Shown: in pieces, positions 29,000 to 37,233 of the stretch | How positions within the stretch are numbered: position 1 is the first letter of the stretch | Layout of the letters: the number at the start of each line of letters is the position of its first letter | Origin: Arenibacter sp. 6A1 | GTDB lineage: Bacteria > Bacteroidota > Bacteroidia > Flavobacteriales > Flavobacteriaceae | Reading direction: 5' to 3' | Length of the DNA stretch: 64,000 nucleotides | Assembly: GCF_012272855.1 (NCBI RefSeq) | Contig: NZ_JAAXCQ010000007.1 | Location: 124,001 to 188,000, forward strand | Made by a program: the position numbers and the translations under genes | The notes under the pieces: generated by a model | Database searches by the model: none | Told to the model about the DNA's origin: nothing | Seen by the model: the letters and a program-made list of their open reading frames with translations, nothing else

Positions 29000-29573
29000 C
29001 TTCTATGATTGACAGCCATTTTAAATACCCGGATGTTGCTACTATAAATAGAAAAACCGTCAAGCCCGCATATATATACAACCCTTTATAAAACAGTAAT
29101 GGAATAGCTATGATATTGCTAATATTGAGATAGATCCAGTTTTCGAGCTTTCTTTTGGCCATTAGCCACATACCCGCCCAGCCAAATGCCACTACAATGG
29201 CGTCCCAAATGGGAACATCGGAATTGGTATGGTACCTCAACCAATAGGCCATTAAAAGAAAACAGCCCAATACAATTCCCATAGCTTTTAAATGCTCCGT
29301 GGTATCGGATACCGAAATGGCCGCTTCTTTTTTCTGACGTCCAAATTTCCAATATACCCAACCGTAGATACTCATTATAAAGTAATACATGTTCAATAAG
29401 ATATCGGCATAAAGCTGCGAATGATAAAGCACATATATTCCCACTAAAATGGAAACTATCCCAAATAAATAATTATGAACATTGTTATTCCTTGCCAGCA
29501 GTACCTGTGCAATTCCGAAGGCAGTCCCCAAGGCTTCTAACCAAGTAAGGTGTGTGAAAAAATCCTCTATCAT
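28968..29573 (-). CDS. pnuT: PnuC-family transporter, probably thiamine-specific (PnuT)
   Basis: Inner-membrane vitamin transporter, 201 aa, with about seven hydrophobic segments. Family motifs are LEALGTAFGIAQVLLARNNNVHNYLFGI (only partly quoted: WLEALGTAFGIAQVL), YYFIMSIYGWVYW (about residues 61-73) and NWIYLNISNIIAIPLLFYKGLY (NISNIIAIPLL). PnuC relatives transport nicotinamide riboside, riboflavin or thiamine. Here a TPP riboswitch lies 70 bp upstream on the same strand, which assigns it to the thiamine group by regulation. It overlaps the downstream flavoprotein gene. Confidence 0.85.
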   Translation of the reverse strand: MIEDFFTHLTWLEALGTAFGIAQVLLARNNNVHNYLFGIVSILVGIYVLYHSQLYADILLNMYYFIMSIYGWVYWKFGRQKKEAAISVSDTTEHLKAMGIVLGCFLLMAYWLRYHTNSDVPIWDAIVVAFGWAGMWLMAKRKLENWIYLNISNIIAIPLLFYKGLYIYAGLTVFLFIVATSGYLKWLSIIEDERKQSYRTT

Positions 29574-29642
29574 TGTTATTTTTTTAACGAATGGGAGGAT
29601 GAACTAAGAGAGGTATTACGGAAGTCTAACTCCATACATAAA

Positions 29643-29732
29643 ATCCCTACGCCGGCATTATCCGGATCAGGTACAGCATAAAAGCGCTCTTGGGTATCAT
29701 CTCAGCCTGCTTATTTTAGCAAGCACCCCATT
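29643..29732 (-). promoter_or_regulatory. TPP riboswitch (THI element), copy A
   Basis: On the minus strand it reads GGGGTGC, a variable hairpin, GGCTGAGATGATACCC, a variable arm, and ACCTGATCCGGATAATGCC followed by GGCGTAGGGA. These are all the conserved parts of the thiamine pyrophosphate aptamer in order. It precedes the pnuT-like gene by 70 bp and should repress it when TPP is abundant. Confidence 0.93.
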
Positions 29733-29744
29733 TCAGTGGCAAAG

Positions 29745-30263
29745 CTATGACTATTATGGCGATTAATGAAGAAGGAAATGGTGAAAATAGCGATAAATTT
29801 CCAGTCTTAAAAAAATTAGGTTTCTTTAGTCAAAGAACGCTACCCCTACCCTTTTTAATGGCCTCCTTCCTATAATTAATTGCTTTCATGATTAAATTTT
29901 TAAACTCATTACATCAAATAAAGGATTTTTTAGTTGGCAAAACATCTATATAAAAGACACTTCTAAATTTCACCTTCCACTAGTTAAAATCTTAATCAAA
30001 ATACAGAAAGGATAAAATAAAGGTATTTTTTGCAACTATAATGAAAGTACCAAGTTCTTCCTTTTCTTATTTTTAGATACCTGATATACAACCTAATCCA
30101 TATGGCTCAGCGAAAAACTGAAAATTGTTCCTTGGAGGCTTTGGGGCATTAGTATAATCAGAGGAAAAACCCGATTTCTCCGTTGATGGATTAAGAGGTG
30201 AGATAGTGCTCCTTTTTTTGGGAAGATAGCTATCCTTTAACGTTACATCGCTAAATAGGTCTA
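29745..30263. other. Intergenic region before the cytochrome cluster
   Basis: About 520 bp without a supported gene. A minus-strand open frame at 30073-30267 (ending CISGI) lacks a recognisable family and may be only the tail of a lost gene. No clear plus-strand promoter consensus was found before 30264. Confidence 0.4.
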
Positions 30264-32606
30264 ATGAAGCAAAAAACATTTCTTATAGCAATCCTTACCG
30301 TACTCATAGGAGTACTATATGCCTTTAAAAAAGGAGTGTTTTTTGTTCCTAAGGATGAATATGCGGTCTTGAAATTACCCGAAATAGTTGATTACAACTT
30401 TCACATCAAGCCCATACTCTCCGATAATTGTTATACCTGCCATGGTCCCGATGCCAACAAACGCAAGGCGGGATTTCGCTTGGACATAGAAGAGACGGCA
30501 TTTTCTGAACTTCCCGAAAGTCCAGGTGAATTTCCTATAGTATCCAAAAACCCGCACAGCAGCAAGGCCTACCTGGCAATCGTTTCAGACGATCCAGATG
30601 TACTGATGCCTCCACCAAATTCAAATTTAGCACTAAATACCTTCGAAAAACGGCTAATCAAGAAATGGATAGAACAAGGGGCTAAATTTGAGAAACATTG
30701 GGCATATATTCCGCCTAAAAAAAATGAACCTCCTAGGACAGAAAAGACCGATTGGGCGCAAAATGAAATAGATGCCTTTGTATTAAAAGTACTAGAGGAA
30801 AATAACCTACTACCCTCAGCAAGGGCTTCAAAGGAAACTCTCATCCGTAGAATCAGTCTAGATTTAACAGGGCTTCCCCCTTCCCCCGGGCAAGTACAAC
30901 AACTTCTTGATGATGACACCGAAGCGAACATCTCACAAATAATCGACGCGTTTTTGGCCTCCTCGGCCTATGGGGAGCGCATGACTCAATCTTGGCTCGA
31001 TGTGGCCCGATATGCCGATTCCCACGGATATCAAGACGATAGTTATCGTACAATGTGGCCTTGGCGAGATTGGGTGATCCATGCCTTCAACAGCAACCTT
31101 CCCTACGACCAGTTTCTAACTTGGCAATTAGCTGGTGACCTGCTGCCCAACGCCACAAAGGAGCAGGTACTGGCAACCGGCTTTAACCGAAACCACCCCA
31201 TCACCCAAGAAGGCGGTGTGATCCAGGAAGAATACCGTACTAATTACGTGTTGGACAGAACCAATACCCTTGGAAAGGGGATTTTAGGGATTACCCTAGA
31301 ATGTGCCCAGTGCCACGATCATAAGTATGACGCCATATCACAAAGAAATTATTTTGAAATTTTTGCTTTTTTTAATCAAGTAAACGAAAAAGGGCTACAA
31401 TTGGATGCCGTCCAGGCAAAAAACCAAAAATTCTTCGCCGATCCTCCCTATATCGAAATTTCCAAGGAAGAGAGTGACGATGTCCTTTCATTTATCAACA
31501 TGAAAAAAACGCCAGAAATAAAGGTAATGGTCATGAACGACTCAGCACCCAAAACAACGTTTATACTTAATCGTGGGGAATATGACCAGCCTACCGACTC
31601 GGTGCAGCCTGCTACACCGGAAGCCATTTTTCCATTTTCAAAAGAACTTCCAAAAAATCGTTTGGGGCTTGCGCAATGGTTGACTGACACTAAAAACCCC
31701 TTGACGGCACGAGTCCACGTTAATCGCATTTGGGCCATGTTATTCGGAAAGGGCCTTGTAGAAACTTCCGAGGATTTCGGGGTACAGGGAAGCCTACCGA
31801 CCCACCCAAAGTTACTCGATTGGTTGGCTGTTGATTTTATGGAGCACGGTTGGGATACCAAGTACCTGCTCAAAAAGATAATGCTCTCCGCAACCTATCA
31901 GCAGAAGTCCGAATTGAGAACAGACCTGAAAAAGGTCGACCCCGAAAATAAACTATTGGCCCGAGCCGAGCGGTTCCGCATGAGCGGTGAAATGATTCGA
32001 GATTATATTCTGGCTACAAGCGGATTGCTCAACCCTGAAATCGGTGGGCCAAGTGTAAAGCCCTACCAGCCGGCAGGGCTTTGGGAAGAAACCAATGCGG
32101 GCGGTAATCGAGGAGTTTTGACAAAGTATATCCCCGATGAGGGCCCCGACCTTTATCGACGCTCCTTATATACCCTTTGGAAAAGAACCCTGCCACCGCC
32201 CAACATGACCATATTTGATGCCCCTACCAGAGACTTTTCAGAGGTGCGCCGCCAAAAGACAAATACTCCCTTACAAGCCCTAGTGCTTCAAAACGATGTG
32301 CAAATATTGGAGGCGGCACGTGTAATGGCACAACGGATGATCATGGACAAACCAAATAAGACCGATTATGTGACGGATGTCTTTAAACGCATTTTGATAC
32401 GCGCTCCTAAAAAGGAGGAGCTATTGATCCTTGACAATTATTATCAAGATGCGCTAAAACTTTATCAAAACAATACCGAAGATGCCCAAAAATTAATCGC
32501 AGTAGGAGATTATAAACAATTAGGAACGGATGCTGCGAAAACGGCTGCCCTCATGCTTACTGCACAGGCTATTTTCAATTTAGATGAAACGATCACCAAA
32601 GAATAA
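30264..32606 (+). CDS. PSD1 and planctomycete cytochrome C domain protein (DUF1549/DUF1553)
   Basis: A 780-aa exported protein of the family that is abundant in Planctomycetes and found in some Bacteroidota. A signal anchor (about residues 5-22) precedes a planctomycete-type cytochrome c domain with one heme site, C56YTCH60, and the MPPP segment near 115 that supplies the distal region. Then come the DUF1549 domain (SLDLTGLPPSP, about 193-203; WLDVARYADSHGYQDD, about 247-262) and DUF1553 (WLTDTKNPLTARVHVNRIW, about 470-488). Biochemical role unknown. It is the first gene of a three-gene cluster; the next starts 4 bp after its stop. Confidence 0.9.
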   Translation: MKQKTFLIAILTVLIGVLYAFKKGVFFVPKDEYAVLKLPEIVDYNFHIKPILSDNCYTCHGPDANKRKAGFRLDIEETAFSELPESPGEFPIVSKNPHSSKAYLAIVSDDPDVLMPPPNSNLALNTFEKRLIKKWIEQGAKFEKHWAYIPPKKNEPPRTEKTDWAQNEIDAFVLKVLEENNLLPSARASKETLIRRISLDLTGLPPSPGQVQQLLDDDTEANISQIIDAFLASSAYGERMTQSWLDVARYADSHGYQDDSYRTMWPWRDWVIHAFNSNLPYDQFLTWQLAGDLLPNATKEQVLATGFNRNHPITQEGGVIQEEYRTNYVLDRTNTLGKGILGITLECAQCHDHKYDAISQRNYFEIFAFFNQVNEKGLQLDAVQAKNQKFFADPPYIEISKEESDDVLSFINMKKTPEIKVMVMNDSAPKTTFILNRGEYDQPTDSVQPATPEAIFPFSKELPKNRLGLAQWLTDTKNPLTARVHVNRIWAMLFGKGLVETSEDFGVQGSLPTHPKLLDWLAVDFMEHGWDTKYLLKKIMLSATYQQKSELRTDLKKVDPENKLLARAERFRMSGEMIRDYILATSGLLNPEIGGPSVKPYQPAGLWEETNAGGNRGVLTKYIPDEGPDLYRRSLYTLWKRTLPPPNMTIFDAPTRDFSEVRRQKTNTPLQALVLQNDVQILEAARVMAQRMIMDKPNKTDYVTDVFKRILIRAPKKEELLILDNYYQDALKLYQNNTEDAQKLIAVGDYKQLGTDAAKTAALMLTAQAIFNLDETITKE

Positions 32607-32610
32607 GATT

Positions 32611-34071
32611 ATGGAAGAAGATAAAAACAACCATGAAAACCCATTAAAAGCCAACAGACGACATTTCTTTTCACAGCTTAGCGTTGGTATAGGATCATTG
32701 GCATTGGGATCATTATTGATTCCTGATCTTTTTAAGGGAAGCGCCAAAGAATTAGTGAACCACCCCTTGGGTATCGCCCATTTTGCTCCGAAAGCCAAAC
32801 GCATTATCTATCTCTTTCAGGCCGGAGGCCCTTCCCAGCTAGAATCTTTTGATTACAAACCAACCCTACAAAAGCGGATGGGTGAAGACTTACCTGAATC
32901 GATAAGAGCTGGGCAACGACTAACGGGAATGACCGCAGGACAGGATAGTTTTCCCTTGATGCCCTCCGCTGTAAAATTCCGCCAACATGGAGAAAGCCAA
33001 ACCTGGATCAGTGATTATTTTCCACATATCGCCAAAATAGCAGATGAGATTACCGTAGTTAGAAGTATGCAGACCGAGGCAATCAACCACGACCCGGCCA
33101 TTACATTCTTTCAAACAGGCAGTCAAATTTCTGGCCGCCCTAGTATGGGTTCTTGGTTGAGCTATGGTCTTGGTAGTGAGAACAAAAACCTACCTTCTTT
33201 TGTGGTCTTGACCTCTAGAGGTAAAGGAAATAGCCAAGGCCTGTACTCAAAACTGTGGTCTAGTGGATTTTTAGACTCCAAACACCAAGGAGTGTTATTG
33301 CGATCTGGTAAAGACCCCGTGTTGTATCTGAACGATCCCGACGGAATATCACGTTCGGACAAAAGGCATTTATTGGACCATGTATCATCCTTGAACAAAC
33401 TACATCACGTCGAAACGGGCGATGACGAGATAGAATCGCGCATTGCTCAATATGAAATGGCATATCGAATGCAGATGTCGGTCCCTGATGTGATGGATAT
33501 TTCCAAGGAACCAGAATCTATCATCAAATTATACGGTGAGGATTGTCAGGTTCCTGGCACGTATGCCGCCAATGCGCTGCAAGCCCGACGGTTGGCCGAG
33601 AATGGTGTTCGCTTTATACAATTGTACCATCAGGGATGGGATCAACATGGAAATTTACCCAACGAAATGGCCGGGCAAGCCAAGGATGTCGATAAAGCAT
33701 CCGCGGCTTTGGTCATGGACCTAAAACAAAGGGGCATGTTAGAAGACACCTTGGTAGTTTGGGGAGGTGAATTTGGCCGTACCAATTACTGTCAAGGAAA
33801 GTTTGATCCGACAAACTACGGACGTGACCATCACCCCCGAGCCTTTAGTGTGTGGATGGCTGGTGGAGGGGTCAAACCCGGACTCAGTTATGGGAAGACA
33901 GATGAATTCGGATACAACGTGATTGAAAACCCTGTGCATATCAATGATTTCCACGCTACTTTGATGCATGCCATGGGTCTTGACCATGAACAATTGACCT
34001 ATAAACATCAAGGTCGTCGTTTTCGTTTAACTGATGTTGCTGGTAAGGTAGTAAAGGACCTTTTAATTTAA
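32611..34071 (+). CDS. DUF1501 domain protein (sulfatase-like fold, Tat-exported)
   Basis: A 486-aa protein from the ATG at 32611, which sits 4 bp after the previous stop; an in-frame ATG at 32584 would overlap it. The N-terminus has a twin-arginine-type export signal, R16R17HFF followed by a hydrophobic stretch. The domain resembles alkaline-phosphatase/sulfatase relatives: YLFQAGGPSQLESFD (about 65-80), QLYHQGWDQHGN and VWGGEFGRTNY ... GRDHHPRAFS (about 375-410). DUF1501 genes regularly accompany DUF1553 genes, as here. Substrate unknown. Confidence 0.9.
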   Translation: MEEDKNNHENPLKANRRHFFSQLSVGIGSLALGSLLIPDLFKGSAKELVNHPLGIAHFAPKAKRIIYLFQAGGPSQLESFDYKPTLQKRMGEDLPESIRAGQRLTGMTAGQDSFPLMPSAVKFRQHGESQTWISDYFPHIAKIADEITVVRSMQTEAINHDPAITFFQTGSQISGRPSMGSWLSYGLGSENKNLPSFVVLTSRGKGNSQGLYSKLWSSGFLDSKHQGVLLRSGKDPVLYLNDPDGISRSDKRHLLDHVSSLNKLHHVETGDDEIESRIAQYEMAYRMQMSVPDVMDISKEPESIIKLYGEDCQVPGTYAANALQARRLAENGVRFIQLYHQGWDQHGNLPNEMAGQAKDVDKASAALVMDLKQRGMLEDTLVVWGGEFGRTNYCQGKFDPTNYGRDHHPRAFSVWMAGGGVKPGLSYGKTDEFGYNVIENPVHINDFHATLMHAMGLDHEQLTYKHQGRRFRLTDVAGKVVKDLLI

Positions 34072-34075
34072 TGAA

Positions 34076-35518
34076 ATGACATATAATTCAAAAAGTAGAT
34101 GGGTTGATTATTGTGTTTTGGCCCTTTCCGTATTCCTTGTATTTTGCCTGTTTTTTGAATCCTATATCGAACTTCCGAGCTTGGTTTCTTGGATCGGAAG
34201 ATGGCATCCCTTGGTGCTCCATTTTCCGATCGTACTTTTGTTAATGGCTATATTTTTGGGACTAACAGGAAAGAAAGTGCCAAATTTACTTTTGACCATT
34301 GGGGTTCTCTCTGCCTTGGTAACGGCCATTTCCGGTTTTTTTTTGGGGAAAGAAACTCCGGTCAAAGGCGAGCTGTTGTTCTGGCACCAATGGTTGGGCG
34401 CAGGTGTTGCCTTGTTCGCAGCCCTTTGGTATGCTTTGTCACAGATGCAGCTCGACCGAAAAATATATACCAAAGGGATTCAAGTGACCTTGATCGGGCT
34501 TGTTGGTGTTGCAGGCCACTTTGGGGGTATGGTGACCCATGGAGAAGATTTTTTGGCGCTTCCCATCGAAAAACGACAAGAGAAGATTCCTGAAAATCCG
34601 GTTATCTATACGGATATCGTGACACGAATTTTAGACGACAAATGCGTTTCCTGCCATAACCCTAACAAACAAAAAGGGGAATTATTGATGACTAATTTAG
34701 TCGAACTGTTTAAGGGAGGTAAAAATGGGAACACCTTGATTCCCGGAGCACCTGAAAAAAGTGAACTTATTAAACGTCTTCATTTGCCTATGGAAGACGA
34801 ACAGCACATGCCTCCAGACGGAAAACCCCCTTTGACCGATAACGAAATTGCCATATTGGAACGCTGGATAGCCATAGGAGCCTCGGGCACCCTACACTTG
34901 AACGAACTCGAAACGACCGAACCTCTAGTGCGCTTAATAGAAAATATGATGGAAGTGGATCCCCCAGATAAATGGTCTAAATTGCCTAAGGTGGCGGACA
35001 GTACCCTTCAAAATCTATCTTCCGATTATTTGACAATAGAACGATTGACCAGTAACTCAGATGCCTTGAGTGTAGATATCTATCTTCCGCCCGAATACGA
35101 TCCAAAACCACTTATGAACTTAATGCGCGTTGCCAAAAACATTGTAGAATTAGATCTAAGCGGGTTGCCCATAGGCCAAGAAGAAATGACCCTTGTTTCC
35201 GCTTGCAAAAATTTGGAGTGGCTTGAACTAGACAGAACCCCAGTTACCGATAGGGAAATCGAGAACCTCATCAACCTTAGAAAGTTGTCATTTTTGAAGA
35301 TCTATGAGACCCCTATTACATATCGCAGTGTTCCGGTATTTCAAGACCTGCCTCAGCTGAAAAGCCTTTACCTATGGGGGACGGATATTTCTGACAAAGC
35401 ATTGGACGGATTACGGAAAATAAAACCCGGTTTATTGGTCAATAACGGCATCAATGAAGAGGCCAAGGCCTTTTTTACGGCAACTGATTCAATAAAAGAA
35501 AAGATAAACGATCGATGA
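34076..35518 (+). CDS. Membrane cytochrome c protein with leucine-rich tail (DUF2231-like)
   Basis: Third gene of the planctomycete-type cluster, 480 aa. Residues 12-150 form a DUF2231-like membrane module with about four helices (GRWHPLVLHFPIVLLLMAIF; HQWLGAGVALFAALW). A planctomycete-type cytochrome c domain follows with C190VSCH194 and MPPDGKPPLTDNEI near 244. The C-terminal 150 residues are leucine-rich-repeat-like (LVELDLSGLP, LEWLELDRTPVTD, LKSLYLWGTDISD). It could pass electrons between the membrane and the exported DUF1553/DUF1501 proteins (inference). It ends 10 bp before the damaged TPP riboswitch. Confidence 0.85.
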   Translation: MTYNSKSRWVDYCVLALSVFLVFCLFFESYIELPSLVSWIGRWHPLVLHFPIVLLLMAIFLGLTGKKVPNLLLTIGVLSALVTAISGFFLGKETPVKGELLFWHQWLGAGVALFAALWYALSQMQLDRKIYTKGIQVTLIGLVGVAGHFGGMVTHGEDFLALPIEKRQEKIPENPVIYTDIVTRILDDKCVSCHNPNKQKGELLMTNLVELFKGGKNGNTLIPGAPEKSELIKRLHLPMEDEQHMPPDGKPPLTDNEIAILERWIAIGASGTLHLNELETTEPLVRLIENMMEVDPPDKWSKLPKVADSTLQNLSSDYLTIERLTSNSDALSVDIYLPPEYDPKPLMNLMRVAKNIVELDLSGLPIGQEEMTLVSACKNLEWLELDRTPVTDREIENLINLRKLSFLKIYETPITYRSVPVFQDLPQLKSLYLWGTDISDKALDGLRKIKPGLLVNNGINEEAKAFFTATDSIKEKINDR

Positions 35519-35528
35519 AACAACTTAA

Positions 35529-35605
35529 AATCCTTACGCCGGCATTATCCGGATCAGATTCTGCATAAGAGCGCTCTTTGGTATCATCTCCGATAACCAA
35601 AGAAG
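35529..35605 (-). promoter_or_regulatory. Degenerate, orphan TPP riboswitch, copy B
   Basis: On the minus strand it contains GGAGATGATACC, the arm AGAGCGCTCTTATGC and CTGATCCGGATAATGCC with GGCGTAAGGA, closely matching copy A over about 70 bp. The 5' strand of the closing helix (GGGGTG) and the CTGAGA form are missing. The next minus-strand base beyond it belongs to a gene on the opposite strand, so it controls nothing visible. Confidence 0.8.
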
Positions 35606-35633
35606 GGAGCTACGAAAAGCCTTAAAACAAAAA

Positions 35634-35657
35634 AACCATCACTTTCGTGATGGTTTT
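35634..35657 (-). terminator. Original terminator of tRNA-Ala, now stranded at the left end
   Basis: Perfect stem AACCATCAC / GTGATGGTT with a short loop and T run on the minus strand. It starts directly next to the CCA end of the tRNA fragment at 35658. Confidence 0.8.
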
Positions 35658-35702
<45 letters not shown>

Positions 35703-35807
35703 AAACAGTATTATTGGTTTAATATAGACTCAAATCCCCCATATATCGCTGTTTTCCAGCTATTTAATATTTTTTAAAATTCAAAAAAGACCACATTAAA
35801 CCATATT

Positions 35808-35840
35808 TTGAGTGCAAATTGAGTGCAAATTGAGTGCAAA
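35808..35840 (+). repeat. Three tandem 11-bp repeats near attL
   Basis: TTGAGTGCAAA occurs three times head to tail (35808, 35819, 35830), directly before the integrase start. Two matching copies lie at the other end (47475-47496). This is the arrangement of arm-type integrase binding sites. Confidence 0.75.
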
Positions 35841-35857
35841 TTTTTGTATCTTTAATT

Positions 35858-37072
35858 ATGAAGACAAATATTACGCTCTCAATGGACACAAGACGCAAAC
35901 GCAAAAATGGCATGTGTCCTATTATTCTTAGATTAAGCCATCATCGCAAAACAATAGCTATTTCTACTGGTATTGCTGCCCCTCCTGAGTTTTGGAATGA
36001 AAAGAGTCGCGAAATAAAGAAAACTTACAAAGGTGTTTCGTCCGTTGCCCGTTTAAACAACCTTCTCACAAAAAAGAAGACAAAGATAAGGGATGGCATT
36101 AATGATTTGGAGGAAAATGGTCGATTAGAAGGGTTAAGTATAAATGACCTCAAACAGACCTTGATGAAACCAACAATTTCGATTTCTTTTTTTGAATATG
36201 GCCAGAGGTTAATTGAGGAAATGAAAGAAGCCAATCGCTTTGGTAATGCTGAAACTTATAAAGGCGCTTTAGGTGCGTTGAAAAATTTCCATAAAAAAGA
36301 AACTCTCCGTTTTGAAGAGATGACCTATGCCTATCTCAAAAGATTTGAAACTGCTCATTTAAAAAAAGGAAACAGCTTAAATGGACTATCAGCATATATG
36401 AGAACTTTCCGTGCCATTTACAACAGAGCTATTCATCAGGAATTGGTAACAGCAGATCATTATCCCTTTAGAAAATATAAGATAAAAAATGAACCAACCG
36501 CAAAACGAGCAATTAGTAAGGATAAAATCAAGCGTATATTGGATTTAACTTTAGTACCCGATTCTCCTTTATTTCATTCACGCAATTATTTTCTCTCCTC
36601 CTACTTCATGAACGGTATTTCTTTTATTGATATGGCATTTTTAAAAATCGGCAACATAGTAGATGGGCGGATTAAATACCGCAGACAAAAAACTGCAAGA
36701 CCTTATAATATAAAGGTAACGCGACAATTGTCATCTATCTTGGACTATTATTTGAAAGACAAAAGTAAAATGGATTATATATTCCCGATTATAAAACGTG
36801 TTGAAACCCAAGACCAGTATAAAGATGTAAAGTGGGGAAGAAAGCGGTACAACAAACGCCTAAAAGAGATTGCCGAACTTTGTGGAATTGAAGAGCATTT
36901 AACCAGCTATGTAAGCCGACATTCTATGGCCACCAACCTTATCCTCAATGATGTTCCCATTAATGCGATTAGCAAAATGCTAGGGCATAGTGATATTAGC
37001 ACCACAGAAGTATATATCAAAAACCTCCCTACTCAAATAATGGATGAATATCAGGAAAGATTAGAAATCTAA
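35858..37072 (+). CDS. Tyrosine-type site-specific integrase
   Basis: Catalyses integration and excision of the surrounding element. From the ATG at 35858 it has 404 aa (an in-frame GTG at 35834 lies inside the 11-bp repeats). The N-terminal arm-binding domain (about residues 1-95), core-binding domain (about 100-200) and catalytic domain (about 210-390) are in order. Catalytic residues visible are Arg in YVSRHSMAT, His in MLGHSDISTT and the nucleophile Tyr in TEVYIKNL. The first catalytic Arg seems to be replaced: the equivalent segment reads YFMNGISFIDMA. The substitution is known from IntDOT-type enzymes. Confidence 0.92.
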   Translation: MKTNITLSMDTRRKRKNGMCPIILRLSHHRKTIAISTGIAAPPEFWNEKSREIKKTYKGVSSVARLNNLLTKKKTKIRDGINDLEENGRLEGLSINDLKQTLMKPTISISFFEYGQRLIEEMKEANRFGNAETYKGALGALKNFHKKETLRFEEMTYAYLKRFETAHLKKGNSLNGLSAYMRTFRAIYNRAIHQELVTADHYPFRKYKIKNEPTAKRAISKDKIKRILDLTLVPDSPLFHSRNYFLSSYFMNGISFIDMAFLKIGNIVDGRIKYRRQKTARPYNIKVTRQLSSILDYYLKDKSKMDYIFPIIKRVETQDQYKDVKWGRKRYNKRLKEIAELCGIEEHLTSYVSRHSMATNLILNDVPINAISKMLGHSDISTTEVYIKNLPTQIMDEYQERLEI

Positions 37073-37233
37073 TGAAGGTTATGTCCTTATTTGAGTTAAT
37101 ACTTTCAAAGTAATAACCAAGGTTTACTAAGTTTATCCAATATAATAAGAACAAACCATCATTTTTCTATTTTCTCCCGATCCACAACAAAAACATCCAT
37201 TATGTGCGAATTCCAAGACTAAATAAGCAATAA

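Noticed and set aside
30073-30279. Minus-strand open frame as a gene
   Set aside because: No recognisable family, poor start and no regulatory signal. It is kept only as a possible tail of a lost gene.
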